From Nguyenibacter vanlangensis (GTDB taxonomy: Bacteria; Pseudomonadota; Alphaproteobacteria; Acetobacterales; Acetobacteraceae), in the NCBI RefSeq assembly GCF_038719015.1, contig NZ_CP152276.1, forward strand, positions 2,461,501 through 2,525,500: a stretch of 64,000 nucleotides of DNA, in the 5' to 3' direction. Shown in pieces: positions 18,962 through 27,385 of this stretch (the stretch's first letter is position 1; each line of letters opens with the position of its first letter). A program made the translations under genes and the position numbers. Under the pieces are notes generated by a model. It searched no databases. It saw only the letters and a list, made by a program, of their open reading frames with translations, and had not been told where the DNA came from.

Positions 18962-20470
18962 TCATGCGCCGCTCGGGCGTTTCGACCCCAGGACAGCCGG
19001 TTCCGCGCCCGGCTGCTCTCCGGCCGGCCGGCCGCTTCGCGATCGCGGCAGGAACAGGGCGGCGATCATCGCCATCACGACCAGCGCGAAAGACCAGCGG
19101 AACGTATGGCCGAATGCCGGGCCCAGCGTCACCGGGTCCGCCCCGTGCCCGTCGCGGCCGCCCATCTGCTGCGTCAGGATCACGGTCAGCAGCGCGGTGC
19201 CGATCGATCCGCCGACCCGCTGCACCACGTTCAGGCCGCTCGTCGCCCGGGCGATTTCGTGGTGCTGCAGGTCCGCGAGCGCCGCGCTCATCGCCGGCAT
19301 CATGGTGGCCCCCATGCCCAGCCCGCTGACGAACAGGGTCGGCTCGATCCACCAGAACGGCGTCGTCCCGGCGATCCCGGCCAGGCTCAGCATCGCCAGC
19401 CCCACCAGCGCCAGCCCGGCCAGAACGACCTTGCCGGGGCCGATCCGGTCCACCAGCCGGCTGGCGATGGGCATGGACAGCATGGCGCCGAAACCCTGCG
19501 GCGCCAGCAGCAGGCCGGCATCCAGCGCCGGCGCCCCGCGCACCAACTGGAAATACAGGGCCAGTATCAGGGAAATGCCGAAAAATGCCGTTCCGAACAG
19601 AAAGGTCGTCAGCGCCGCCGCGCCGAAGGTCCGCCGGCCGAACAGCCGCATGTCGATCAGCGGGTCTTCCCTGCGCAGCGCATGCAGCACGAAGCCGCCG
19701 ATCAGGACCAGCCCGAGGGCGACGCATCCGTCGCCGGACAGGCCGGACAGGTTTCCCGCCGCGGTGACCCGCGCCAGGCCGAAGACGAAGATCGCCAGCC
19801 CCGGCGATACCAGCAGCAGCCCGGGCCAGTCCAGCGCGTGGCGCGCCTTGGATTGGTCGGGCGGGAGGATCCGCGCCGCCGCATACAGCCCCACCGCGCC
19901 GATCGGCAGGTTGATGAAGAAGATCCAGCGCCATGACGCGTCATCGACCAGCCAGCCGCCCAGGACCGGCCCGAAGATCGGCCCCAGCAGCATCGGCACG
20001 CCGATGATGCCCATCAGCCGCGCGATCCGCCGCGGCCCCGCCGCATGGCGCAGGATCGTCATCCCGGCCGGGGTGATCATCCCGCCGCCGAATCCCTGCA
20101 GCACGCGGAACAGGATCAGCGTCGCCGGCGACCATGCCGCGCCGGACAGGGCCGATCCGGCCAGGAACAGCAGGATCGACGTCATGTACAGCCGCTTGGT
20201 GCCGAACCGGTCGGCCGCCCAGCCGGTCAGCGGAATCACGGTCGCCAGCGCCAGCATGTAGCCGGTCGACACCCACTGCATCGTCGCCAGCGAGACGTCG
20301 AAGATCCGCGCCAGATCCTTGATCGCCACATTGACCACCGTGGTATCCAGGATCGACATCACCGTGCCGATCACCACCACCATGGCGATGCGCAGCAGCG
20401 GCGCATCCAGCCTGGTCGGCGCGGCCGGGTCTTGGGCCGAGTCTGGGGCCGGGTCTTGGATCGCGTTCAT
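18962..20470 (-). CDS. DHA2-family drug/H+ antiporter (EmrB-like)
   Basis: A 502-residue major facilitator with about fourteen membrane helices. MFS motifs include GWAADRFGTKRLY between helices 2 and 3, and the motif C-like segment GVPMLLGPIFGPVLGGWLVD marks drug:proton antiporters. ATG 20470 is preferred because AAAGGGG lies seven bases upstream; in-frame ATGs up to 20524 lack this. No membrane-fusion partner (EmrA) or dedicated regulator is adjacent, so it may work alone in the inner membrane. Substrates cannot be inferred. Confidence 0.9.
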   Translation of the reverse strand: MNAIQDPAPDSAQDPAAPTRLDAPLLRIAMVVVIGTVMSILDTTVVNVAIKDLARIFDVSLATMQWVSTGYMLALATVIPLTGWAADRFGTKRLYMTSILLFLAGSALSGAAWSPATLILFRVLQGFGGGMITPAGMTILRHAAGPRRIARLMGIIGVPMLLGPIFGPVLGGWLVDDASWRWIFFINLPIGAVGLYAAARILPPDQSKARHALDWPGLLLVSPGLAIFVFGLARVTAAGNLSGLSGDGCVALGLVLIGGFVLHALRREDPLIDMRLFGRRTFGAAALTTFLFGTAFFGISLILALYFQLVRGAPALDAGLLLAPQGFGAMLSMPIASRLVDRIGPGKVVLAGLALVGLAMLSLAGIAGTTPFWWIEPTLFVSGLGMGATMMPAMSAALADLQHHEIARATSGLNVVQRVGGSIGTALLTVILTQQMGGRDGHGADPVTLGPAFGHTFRWSFALVVMAMIAALFLPRSRSGRPAGEQPGAEPAVLGSKRPSGA

Positions 20471-20540
20471 TGCCTGGCCCCTTTGCATCCGCATCATGAT
20501 GCGGGCATGGGGCGTGGCGATCAAGGGCGGGCCGGCACGC

Positions 20541-21434
20541 TTATGCGGCGCCGGGGTCGTCGTCCAGCCCGATATCCAGCGCCCGCACCGTATGGGTCAG
20601 CCAGCCCACCGACAGGATATCCACCCCCGTCGCGGCGATCGCGGGCGCGGTGTCCGGGGTGATCCCGCCCGACGCCTCGGTCAGGGCGCGGCCATCGACC
20701 ATCGCCACCGCCCGGCGCAACTGCGCCGGCGCCATGTTGTCCAGCAGATACGCATCCGCCCCGCCGGCCCGCAGCGCCGCGTCCAACTGGTCCAGCGTAT
20801 CGACCTCCAGCTCGATGCTGACCAGATGTCCGGCCCGTGCCCGGGCCGCCGCCAGCGCGCGGCCGACATCGCCGCCGGCCAGGGCGATGTGGTTGTCCTT
20901 GATCATGATCGCGTCGTCCAACCGGAACCGGTGGTTGGACCCGCCGCCCGCCCGCACGGCATATTTCTGGATCGCCCGCAGCCCCGGCAGGGTCTTGCGG
21001 GTGCAGCACACGCGCGCCCGGGTGTCCGCGACGGCGCGGACGATCCCGGCGGTGGCGGTGGCGATCCCGGACAGGTGCGACAGGAAATTCAGCGCCACCC
21101 GCTCGCCGCCCAGAACCGCCGCCGCCGGGCCGCTGATGCGTGCGATGCGCGTGCCCGGCGCCACGGCGCTGCCGTCCGGCCGCTCGACGGCGAAGCGGAC
21201 CGACGGGTCCAGCAGCGTAAAGGCCAGCCGCGCCAGCGACAGCCCGGCGACCACGCCTTCCTGCCGGGACACCAAGGCGGCATGGGCCATCCGGCCCGGC
21301 ACCGCCAGCGCATCGGTCGTCAGGTCGCCGCCGCAGCCCAGATCCTCGAGCAATCCGGTACGGACCAGCGGCTCCAGCATCAGGTCGGGCAAGGGGGACA
21401 GGAGGGGAGACGAAGGGAGAGACACAGGCATCAT
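20541..21434 (-). CDS. nadC: Nicotinate-nucleotide pyrophosphorylase (carboxylating)
   Basis: Quinolinate phosphoribosyltransferase, 297 aa, which converts quinolinate and PRPP to nicotinate mononucleotide in de novo NAD synthesis. Family segments are complete: EDLGCGGDLTTDAL, LNFLSHLSGIATAT, CTRKTLPGLR, HRFRLDDAIMIKDNH and the C-terminal ASGGITPDTAPAIAATGVDI. It is the last gene of the nadA-nadB-nadC operon, and its ATG overlaps the nadB stop (ATGA). Transcription should be governed by the operator ahead of nadA. Confidence 0.97.
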   Translation of the reverse strand: MMPVSLPSSPLLSPLPDLMLEPLVRTGLLEDLGCGGDLTTDALAVPGRMAHAALVSRQEGVVAGLSLARLAFTLLDPSVRFAVERPDGSAVAPGTRIARISGPAAAVLGGERVALNFLSHLSGIATATAGIVRAVADTRARVCCTRKTLPGLRAIQKYAVRAGGGSNHRFRLDDAIMIKDNHIALAGGDVGRALAAARARAGHLVSIELEVDTLDQLDAALRAGGADAYLLDNMAPAQLRRAVAMVDGRALTEASGGITPDTAPAIAATGVDILSVGWLTHTVRALDIGLDDDPGAA

Positions 21435-23050
21435 GGCACGAGCATTCCATCGGCAGGCTGTTCGGATTCCGCCAAGTCGGATTCCGCCAAGTCGATCGGC
21501 ATCGCGGCCGGCATCGCGACCAGCATCGCCATCGCCTCGTCCAGCGTCAGGCGGGTATGGACGGCGCGTGCCGCCGTCATGGGGTAATCGCGGCGGCAAT
21601 GCGCGCCCCGGCTTTCGCGCCGCAGCAGCGCCGACAGGCACAGCATCGCCCCGACCAGCGCCCGGTCGTCGTGCGCCGCGTGCGGCGCCAGCGCGCGCGC
21701 CGCCCGCGCCAGCCCCCCGGCATCGCGCAGGATGCCGGCGGCCCGGCCGATCCCGGCCCGGATATCCGCCGGTTCGATGCCCAGGGCCGCCGGCGGGCCC
21801 GCCGGGTCGTCCGTGCCGGCCGGCAGGTGCGGCGTCTCCAGGTGCTGCGTCTGCAGGATGGCGCCGTCGAGGTCCCGCGCCACGAAGCCGCCGCAGACGA
21901 AGGCTTCCAGCAGCGAATTGCTGGCCAGCCGGTTGGCGCCGTGCAGCCCGGTCGACGCCGCTTCGCCGCACGCCCACAGGCCGGGGACGGTGCTGCGCCC
22001 GTTCAGGTCGGTCTCGATCCCGCCCATATGGTAATGCGCCGCCGGCCGCACCGGGATCGGCTGCCGGTCGGGGTCGATGCCCCGCGCCAGGCAGGCCCGG
22101 GCGATCGCCGGGAAATGGGCGGCGAACCGCCCGCCCGTCGCCGCCCGGGCGTCCAGCATCACACGATGTCCGGCGGCCAGGTGGGCGGCGATCGCGCGCG
22201 CCACCATGTCGCGCGGCGCCAGCTCGTCGGTAAAGCGCGCGCCGCTTTCATCGACCAGGATCGCCCCCGCGCCGCGCACCGCCTCGCTGACCAGCGGGCG
22301 CGCGCCGCCCGCGTCCTCCGCCCCGGCCGCCAGCGCCGTCGGGTGGAACTGCACGAATTCCAGGTCGCGCAGCACGGCCCCGGCCCGCGCCGCGCAGGCC
22401 AGACCGTGCCCCAGGCCGCCCGGCGGGCTGGTGGTCACCGGGAACAGGGCCCCCACCCCGCCGGTCGCGATCACGCAGGCGCCGGTCGGCAGGACGGCGT
22501 CGCCCCCCGCATGGGCGATCCGCACGCCCGCGACCCGCCCCCCCTGCACCAGCACGCGCCGCAGCGCGGCACCTTCGAGCACGGTGATGCGCGGCGTGGC
22601 GCGCACTTGCGCCGCCAGGGCGCGCATGATCTCGGCGCCGGTGCCGTCGCCCGCGGCATGGGCGATGCGCGGGCGGGAATGCGCGGCCTCGAGATGCAGG
22701 TCCGGCGCCCCGTCCGCGCCCACGTCGAAGATCACGCCCAGCGCCTGCAGAGCCGCGATCGCCCCCGGCGCGGCGGCGGTGACCGCCGCGACCACGGCCG
22801 GGTCGCACAGCCCGGCGCCGACCGCCAGCGTGTCGCGCGCATGCAGCGCCGGGCCGTCGCCGGGGCCGATCGCCGCGGCGATCCCGCCCTGGGCCAGCGT
22901 GCTGGCGGCGTCGCGCGCCAGCGGCGCCGGCGACAGCAGGATGCAGGGCCGCCGCATCCGCAGGGCGACCGCCATCCCGGCCAGCCCCGCCCCGGCAACG
23001 ACCACCTGTCCGGCCAGGCCGGACGGGCCGGGCATGGTGCCGCCGGTCAT
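21431..23050 (-). CDS. nadB: L-aspartate oxidase
   Basis: An FAD flavoprotein, 539 aa, oxidising L-aspartate to iminoaspartate, the substrate of NadA. The dinucleotide fold is VVVAGAGLAGMAVAL, the FAD-contacting segment STLAQGGIAAAI follows, and the active-site region FVQFHPTAL and GLWACGEAASTGLHGANRL are intact. The C terminus carries a recent in-frame 15-bp duplication giving DLAES twice. Both ends overlap neighbours by four bases (nadA stop, nadC start), showing tight translational coupling. Confidence 0.97.
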   Translation of the reverse strand: MTGGTMPGPSGLAGQVVVAGAGLAGMAVALRMRRPCILLSPAPLARDAASTLAQGGIAAAIGPGDGPALHARDTLAVGAGLCDPAVVAAVTAAAPGAIAALQALGVIFDVGADGAPDLHLEAAHSRPRIAHAAGDGTGAEIMRALAAQVRATPRITVLEGAALRRVLVQGGRVAGVRIAHAGGDAVLPTGACVIATGGVGALFPVTTSPPGGLGHGLACAARAGAVLRDLEFVQFHPTALAAGAEDAGGARPLVSEAVRGAGAILVDESGARFTDELAPRDMVARAIAAHLAAGHRVMLDARAATGGRFAAHFPAIARACLARGIDPDRQPIPVRPAAHYHMGGIETDLNGRSTVPGLWACGEAASTGLHGANRLASNSLLEAFVCGGFVARDLDGAILQTQHLETPHLPAGTDDPAGPPAALGIEPADIRAGIGRAAGILRDAGGLARAARALAPHAAHDDRALVGAMLCLSALLRRESRGAHCRRDYPMTAARAVHTRLTLDEAMAMLVAMPAAMPIDLAESDLAESEQPADGMLVP

Positions 23051-24045
23051 GCGGCCAGCATCCGTTCCACGGCGCGGCGGCCCCCCGCGACCAGATGCGG
23101 CGGGATGGTCACCTCATGACCCATGGTTTCCAGCGCCCGGCGGATCGCCGGCAGGGTGATCCGCTTCATATGCGGGCACAGATTGCATGGCCGGACGAAG
23201 TCCACCGCGGGGTGCGACGCCGCCAGATTGTCGCTCATGGAACATTCGGTCACCAGCAGCACCTTGCGGTGCGTGCCGCGCGCCACGAAATCCGACATCG
23301 CGGCGGTCGATCCCGAGAAATCGGCCTCGGCCACCACCTCGGGCGGGCATTCCGGGTGGGCCAGCACCGCGACGTCGGGGTTTTCCTCGCGCCAGGCGCG
23401 GATCTCGCCGGGGGTGAAGCGCTCATGCACCTCGCAATGCCCGGCCCAGGTGATCATCTCGATCCCGGTTTCCTTCTGCACGTTGCGGGCCAGGAATTCG
23501 TCCGGGATCATGATCACCCGCTCCACGCCCAGGCTCTCGACGATGCGCCGAGCATTGGCCGAGGTGCAGCAGATGTCGCTTTCGGCCTTCACCTCGGCCG
23601 AGCTGTTCACATAGGTCACGACCGGCACGCCGGGATGGGCGCGGCGCAGGGCCCGGACATTCTCCGCCGTGATCGAATCCGCCAGCGAGCAGCCGGCCTG
23701 CAGCGACGGGATCAGCACCGTCTTTTCCGGGTTCAGCAGCTTGGCCGTCTCGGCCATGAAATGCACGCCGGCCATGACGATCACCTCGGCGTCCAGTCCC
23801 TGCGCCTCGCGCGCCAGGGCCAGGCTGTCGCCGCGGATGTCGGCGATGCAGTGGAAGATCTCGGGCGTCTGGTAGTTGTGCGCCAGGATCACCGCGCGGC
23901 GCCGGCGCTTCAGCTCCAGGATGGCGGCGATATCGTCGGCGAACAGCGCCCATTCCATGCGCGGCACGACGCGGGCGACCCGCTCGTACAGCAGGTCCAG
24001 CCTGGATGGGGCAGCGAGGCTATCGGGAACGAGGCTATCGGGCAT
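23047..24045 (-). CDS. nadA: Quinolinate synthase A
   Basis: A [4Fe-4S] enzyme of 332 aa that condenses iminoaspartate with dihydroxyacetone phosphate to quinolinate. The three cluster cysteines can be seen in SLQAGCSLADS, HPECPPEV and RPCNLCPHMK. AILAHNYQTPEIFHCIADIRGD is the conserved N-terminal active-site segment, shown here as two adjoining pieces, AILAHNYQTPE and IFHCIADIRGD. ATG 24045 is chosen because AAGGAG sits six bases upstream; ATGs at 24060 and 24063 overlap the operator. The N-terminal PDSLVPDSLA reflects a 15-bp duplication. It is the first gene of nadABC. Confidence 0.97.
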   Translation of the reverse strand: MPDSLVPDSLAAPSRLDLLYERVARVVPRMEWALFADDIAAILELKRRRRAVILAHNYQTPEIFHCIADIRGDSLALAREAQGLDAEVIVMAGVHFMAETAKLLNPEKTVLIPSLQAGCSLADSITAENVRALRRAHPGVPVVTYVNSSAEVKAESDICCTSANARRIVESLGVERVIMIPDEFLARNVQKETGIEMITWAGHCEVHERFTPGEIRAWREENPDVAVLAHPECPPEVVAEADFSGSTAAMSDFVARGTHRKVLLVTECSMSDNLAASHPAVDFVRPCNLCPHMKRITLPAIRRALETMGHEVTIPPHLVAGGRRAVERMLAA

Positions 24046-24061
24046 GATCGGCTCCTTCATC

Positions 24062-24086
24062 ATTTATACTCCATATGAGTATAAAT
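24062..24086. promoter_or_regulatory. Operator of nadABC (probable NadQ/NrtR site)
   Basis: A perfect inverted repeat, ATTTATACTC-N5-GAGTATAAAT, ends 17 bases before the nadA ATG and lies just upstream of its AAGGAG. It also contains a -10-like TATACT on the minus strand. The adjacent gene encodes a Nudix-helix-turn-helix regulator of the NadQ/NrtR type, so this is its most likely target. I see no second copy in the window. Confidence 0.8.
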
Positions 24087-24241
24087 GGGCCACAACGACG
24101 CACGCGTCTTGTTTCCCCCGATATGCCCCTGCGTCAAGCCGATTGCAGGGGGCGGGCGGCGTCCTTTCCGCCCCGCGCGTGGAAACATGACCGTTTCCAA
24201 TGGATTGTCATCGTGAACATATCCGTGAGCATCCGGGCTAA

Positions 24242-24283
24242 TTTCCCCGGGCCTATTTCCCGGGGCCTATTTCCCAGGGCCTA
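24242..24283. repeat. Three tandem 14-bp units at the nadQ stop codon
   Basis: TTTCCCCGGGCCTA, TTTCCCGGGGCCTA and TTTCCCAGGGCCTA follow one another. The last unit ends with the CTA that is the TAG stop of the Nudix regulator on the minus strand. Confidence 0.8.
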
Positions 24284-25195
24284 CCTCAACGGGCTTAGCG
24301 GCAGCTTCGACCCGGTGATGCGCCGCGCGCCGATCACCTCGCGGCGGAACCGGAACAGCCTTGCCGGCCGGCCCCTGGTCTCGGGAGCGAACTCCGCCGT
24401 TTCCTCCACCAGGTCCTGCTGGGTGATCAGCCGGCGGAAATTCTGCTTGTGCATGGCCTGGCCGGCCACGGCCTCGACCGTGCGCTGCAGGTGCAGCAGC
24501 GTGAAACTGTCCGGCATCAGTTCGAAGATCACCGGCCGGTAGCGGATCTTGGCGCGCAGCCGCGCCATCGCCGTGGCCAGGATGCGCCGGCTGTCGCCCG
24601 CCATGCCCAGCCCGGGCACCACGGCGCCGCCGGGCGGCGCGGATTCCGGCACCATCCCGGCCTCCCACAGCAATTCATAGCGCTGCAGCACCAGTTCGTC
24701 GTCCCAGCCCAGCCCCTCCAGGCCGAAGGTCAGGGCGATCCGCTGCGACCGGGGCTCGCGCAGCGCCGGCGGTCCCTGCCGCGCCCAGTCCGCCAGCCGC
24801 GCGGCGATGCGCGCCACCAGGGCCCTGCCCTCCGGCGCCCGCTGGTCCTCCCAGGGGAAATAGGCGTACCAGTCGCGCCACCCGGGCTCATCGCGGTCGA
24901 TCCGCGTCAGTGCCAGGTAGGAAATCAGGATCGTCCGGTCGGCCGGGGCATCGACGCCTGGGGTATCAGCACCTGGGGTATCAGCACCTGGGGCATCGGC
25001 AAACGTGTATAATTGCTCGACATGGCCCAGCACATGGCCGGTCTGGCGCTCGACCCACAGACGCAGCCCGGTCTGCAGCGAGCGGTGCCCCGCTTCCAGC
25101 GGTCCCGCCGGCAAATGCCGCCCCGCGCCCAGCGTCAGCACCATCGGCCGGTCATCGCTGACCGCGATCAGCACCGCGACCAATTCAGAAGCCAT
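24281..25195 (-). CDS. NadQ/NrtR-type Nudix transcriptional regulator of NAD synthesis
   Basis: A 304-residue regulator. The N-terminal ~200 residues are a Nudix-like domain (LVAVLIAVSDDRPMVLTLGA onward) without a readable intact Nudix box, so catalysis is probably lost and it senses an NAD-related ligand. The C terminus is the winged helix of this family: FELMPDSFTLLHLQRTVEAV, KQNFRRLIT and GRPARLFRFR. A Gly/Pro linker at ~60-75 is built from 15-bp repeats (GADTP units). Related NadQ proteins repress nadABC in alphaproteobacteria. It lies just upstream of nadA on the same strand, with its likely operator between them. Confidence 0.85.
   Translation of the reverse strand: MASELVAVLIAVSDDRPMVLTLGAGRHLPAGPLEAGHRSLQTGLRLWVERQTGHVLGHVEQLYTFADAPGADTPGADTPGVDAPADRTILISYLALTRIDRDEPGWRDWYAYFPWEDQRAPEGRALVARIAARLADWARQGPPALREPRSQRIALTFGLEGLGWDDELVLQRYELLWEAGMVPESAPPGGAVVPGLGMAGDSRRILATAMARLRAKIRYRPVIFELMPDSFTLLHLQRTVEAVAGQAMHKQNFRRLITQQDLVEETAEFAPETRGRPARLFRFRREVIGARRITGSKLPLSPLR
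24945..24989. repeat. Three 15-bp tandem units in the NadQ linker
   Basis: Units 24945-24959, 24960-24974 and 24975-24989 read GGGG(C/T)ATC(G/A)(A/G)C(G/A)CCT. The last two are identical and a degenerate fourth follows. They encode the ADTPG-type linker. Confidence 0.85.
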
Positions 25196-25282
25196 CGCGT
25201 TCGGTCATGCCGCCCCCTGGTCGCTCCCCCCCTGTCGGCGCCCGTCGCCGTCCCCTATCATGCCGCCGCCAAGAGGCACTCC

Positions 25283-26890
25283 ATGGGGCAGTCTATGTCG
25301 AATGTGTCGGAATACGAATTCCTGGTCTTTCTCGTTCTCGCCATCTTCGTGCTCGAACTGCTTGCCCGCCGGGCCCGCCTGCCGCCGGCCGGCGCCTTCA
25401 TCCTGGGCGGCATCGCCCTGGCCCTGGTGCCGGGCGCCCCGGCCCTGACCATCGATCCGGACCTGATCCTGCTGGTCTTCATGCCGCCGCTGCTGATGCA
25501 CGGCGCCTATTTTACCGTCTGGCGCGAGTTCCGCGCCAACCTGACCGGCATCCTGCTGCTGGCCTTCGGCGCCGTGGCCTTCACCACCCTGCTGGTCGGG
25601 CTGGCGGCCCACTGGCTGGTGCCGGCCCTGCCGTGGGCGGTCTGCTTCACGCTGGGAGCCATCGTCTCGCCGCCCGACGCGGTGGCGGCCGGCGCGGTGC
25701 TGGAACGGCTGGCCCTGCCGGGGCGGATCAGCGCCCTGTTGCAGGGCGAAAGCCTGCTGAACGACGCCAGCGGCCTGGTCCTGTTCCGCCTGGCCCTGAC
25801 CGCGGCGCTGACGGGCAGTTTCAGCGCGCCGGCCGCGTTCGGCGCGCTCTGCCTGCTGTCGGCGGGGGGCGTGGCGGTCGGCTTTGTGGTCGGCCATGCC
25901 GGCCTGCTGGTGCTGCGGCGGCTGCGCGACAGCGAACTGACCATCACCGCGACGCTGCTGCTGGCCGTCGCCTCGTATATCGTGGGGGACCGGCTGCATG
26001 TCTCGGGCGTGCTCTCGACCGTGACCGCCGGGCTGGTGCTTGGCTGGCACCAGCACGAAATCATCAGCGCCGCCACCCGCGTGCGGGCCCAGGCGTTCTG
26101 GAAGGTCATGGTCTTCCTGCTGGAATCCATCCTCTTCATCCTGATCGGCCTGTCGCTGCGCGGCGTGCTGGAACGGGTGGATACCCATCCCCAGGCCCTG
26201 CGCGCGCTGGCGGCGCCGGTCGCGGGCGTGGTCGGCGCGCTGATCGTCTCGCGCTTCCTGTGGATCTTCGGCACCGACCTGCTGCATCGCGGCGCCCGCC
26301 GCTTCGGACGGATGCGCCAGGCCGAACCGTCCTTCGCCACCGCGACCCTGCTGAGCTGGGCGGGGATGCGCGGCGTCGTCACCCTGGCGGCGGCGCTGTC
26401 CCTGCCGGTGTCGCTGCCGGGGCGCGACATCGTGCTGATCTGCGCCTTCGCCGTCATTTTGGTTACCGTGCTGCTGCAGGCCCCGACGCTGGCGCCGCTG
26501 ATCCGCCTGCTGCGCGTCAGCGGCGCCAGCGAACTGATATTGCGGCGCGACAGCGAGGACCTGGCCTGGCTGCGCATGGCCCAGGCCCAGCATGCCCGGA
26601 TCGCCGCCCTGTCGCACCAGCCCGACGGGACCGAACGCCATCCCCGCCTGCTGGAACAATATGGCCACCGCGTGCGGGTGGCCGCGGCCTATCGGGCCGA
26701 CCGCGACGCGCACGAACCCCGGCGCATCGACCATTTCAACGCGATCATCGCCGCCATCGCGGCCGGCCGGCTGGCGGTATTGCGCATGCACCGCGCCGGC
26801 GAAATCGACGACCGCGTGCTCCGCACCCTGGAATACGAACTGGACCTGCAGCAGATGGCGGCCGAAAGCCAGACCGAGGACGAAGCCTGA
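25283..26890 (+). CDS. Na+/H+ antiporter, CPA1 family
   Basis: A 535-residue inner-membrane monovalent cation/proton antiporter. About twelve helices occupy residues 10-420. The CPA1 hallmarks GAIVSPPDAVAAGAV (transport Asp) and LLQGESLLNDASGLVLFR are intact, and WAGMRGVVTLAAALSLP matches the conserved late helix. A ~115-residue charged cytoplasmic tail follows, probably regulatory. ATG 25283 follows GAGG by six bases; ATG 25295 is an alternative. It is divergent from the NadQ-like gene with an 87-bp gap. It likely serves pH or sodium homeostasis, plausible for an acid-producing cell. Confidence 0.93.
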   Translation: MGQSMSNVSEYEFLVFLVLAIFVLELLARRARLPPAGAFILGGIALALVPGAPALTIDPDLILLVFMPPLLMHGAYFTVWREFRANLTGILLLAFGAVAFTTLLVGLAAHWLVPALPWAVCFTLGAIVSPPDAVAAGAVLERLALPGRISALLQGESLLNDASGLVLFRLALTAALTGSFSAPAAFGALCLLSAGGVAVGFVVGHAGLLVLRRLRDSELTITATLLLAVASYIVGDRLHVSGVLSTVTAGLVLGWHQHEIISAATRVRAQAFWKVMVFLLESILFILIGLSLRGVLERVDTHPQALRALAAPVAGVVGALIVSRFLWIFGTDLLHRGARRFGRMRQAEPSFATATLLSWAGMRGVVTLAAALSLPVSLPGRDIVLICAFAVILVTVLLQAPTLAPLIRLLRVSGASELILRRDSEDLAWLRMAQAQHARIAALSHQPDGTERHPRLLEQYGHRVRVAAAYRADRDAHEPRRIDHFNAIIAAIAAGRLAVLRMHRAGEIDDRVLRTLEYELDLQQMAAESQTEDEA

Positions 26891-26934
26891 ACCGGGCTAG
26901 CAGGCCACTAAAATATTGATTCTATTGTCCTCTC

Positions 26935-26966
26935 GATTCCGAAATTCGCTTGCGAATTTCGGAATC
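26935..26966. terminator. Perfect long hairpin between convergent genes
   Basis: Arms GATTCCGAAATTCGC (26935-26949) and GCGAATTTCGGAATC (26952-26966) are fully complementary around TT. It sits between the antiporter stop and the stop of the NepR-like gene, touching the latter. There is no T-run on either side, so it is a bidirectional terminator-like or mRNA-end structure, not a classic intrinsic terminator. Confidence 0.55.
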
Positions 26967-27160
26967 TAGGCGCCCCCCAGCCCGATTTCGTCCCTGCGTT
27001 CGGGGCCCTCACGCTCCGGGTCTCCGCGTTCCAGGCAATGCAGCAGGCAGTCCGGCACCGGTTCGCAGGCGACGGCATCGAATTTGCGATGCAGCGTCAT
27101 ACGGACCCAGTGATCGAAGAATGCCGCATTCACGGGATTATCCGAACCAATATACCCCAA
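26966..27160 (-). CDS. NepR-like anti-sigma factor candidate
   Basis: A 64-residue protein. Its central segment LHRKFDAVACEPVPDCLLH followed by CLE matches the NepR pattern LRxxYDxxxxEPVPDRxxxLL: an amphipathic helix, then EPVPD, then a second helix. NepR binds the EcfG sigma factor and is released by phosphorylated PhyR in the alphaproteobacterial general stress response. The start is taken as TTG 27160 because GGAGG lies six bases upstream; GTG 27178 is in frame. No PhyR or EcfG gene is nearby, so this would be an orphan paralogue. The Tyr of the motif is Phe here. Confidence 0.55.
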   Translation of the reverse strand: MGYIGSDNPVNAAFFDHWVRMTLHRKFDAVACEPVPDCLLHCLERGDPEREGPERRDEIGLGGA

Positions 27161-27385
27161 TGTCCGCCTCCGGCGCACGCCACCATTTCGCCCGCATGAT
27201 TAAAAAGGAATTGGAAGTCGCTGGTTCTGTTGACATTTTTGTGACGGGCCACCGGCCGCGGAAAACCGCCATCCTGCCGCCCCCGCAGCGCGCCGGCGGG
27301 CGGAACCGCCCCTCTGCCGGGCCGTTCGCCCAATGGGCCCACATCCCATGGCAGGCCGCGCCACGGTCGCAGCAGGACTCCCTTC

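Noticed and set aside
27161..27240. EcfG-type (GGAAC-N16/17-CGTT) promoter for the NepR-like gene
   Set aside because: Only AGAACC with a poor -10 match is present, too weak to report. A TTGACA on the plus strand also lacks a -10 partner.
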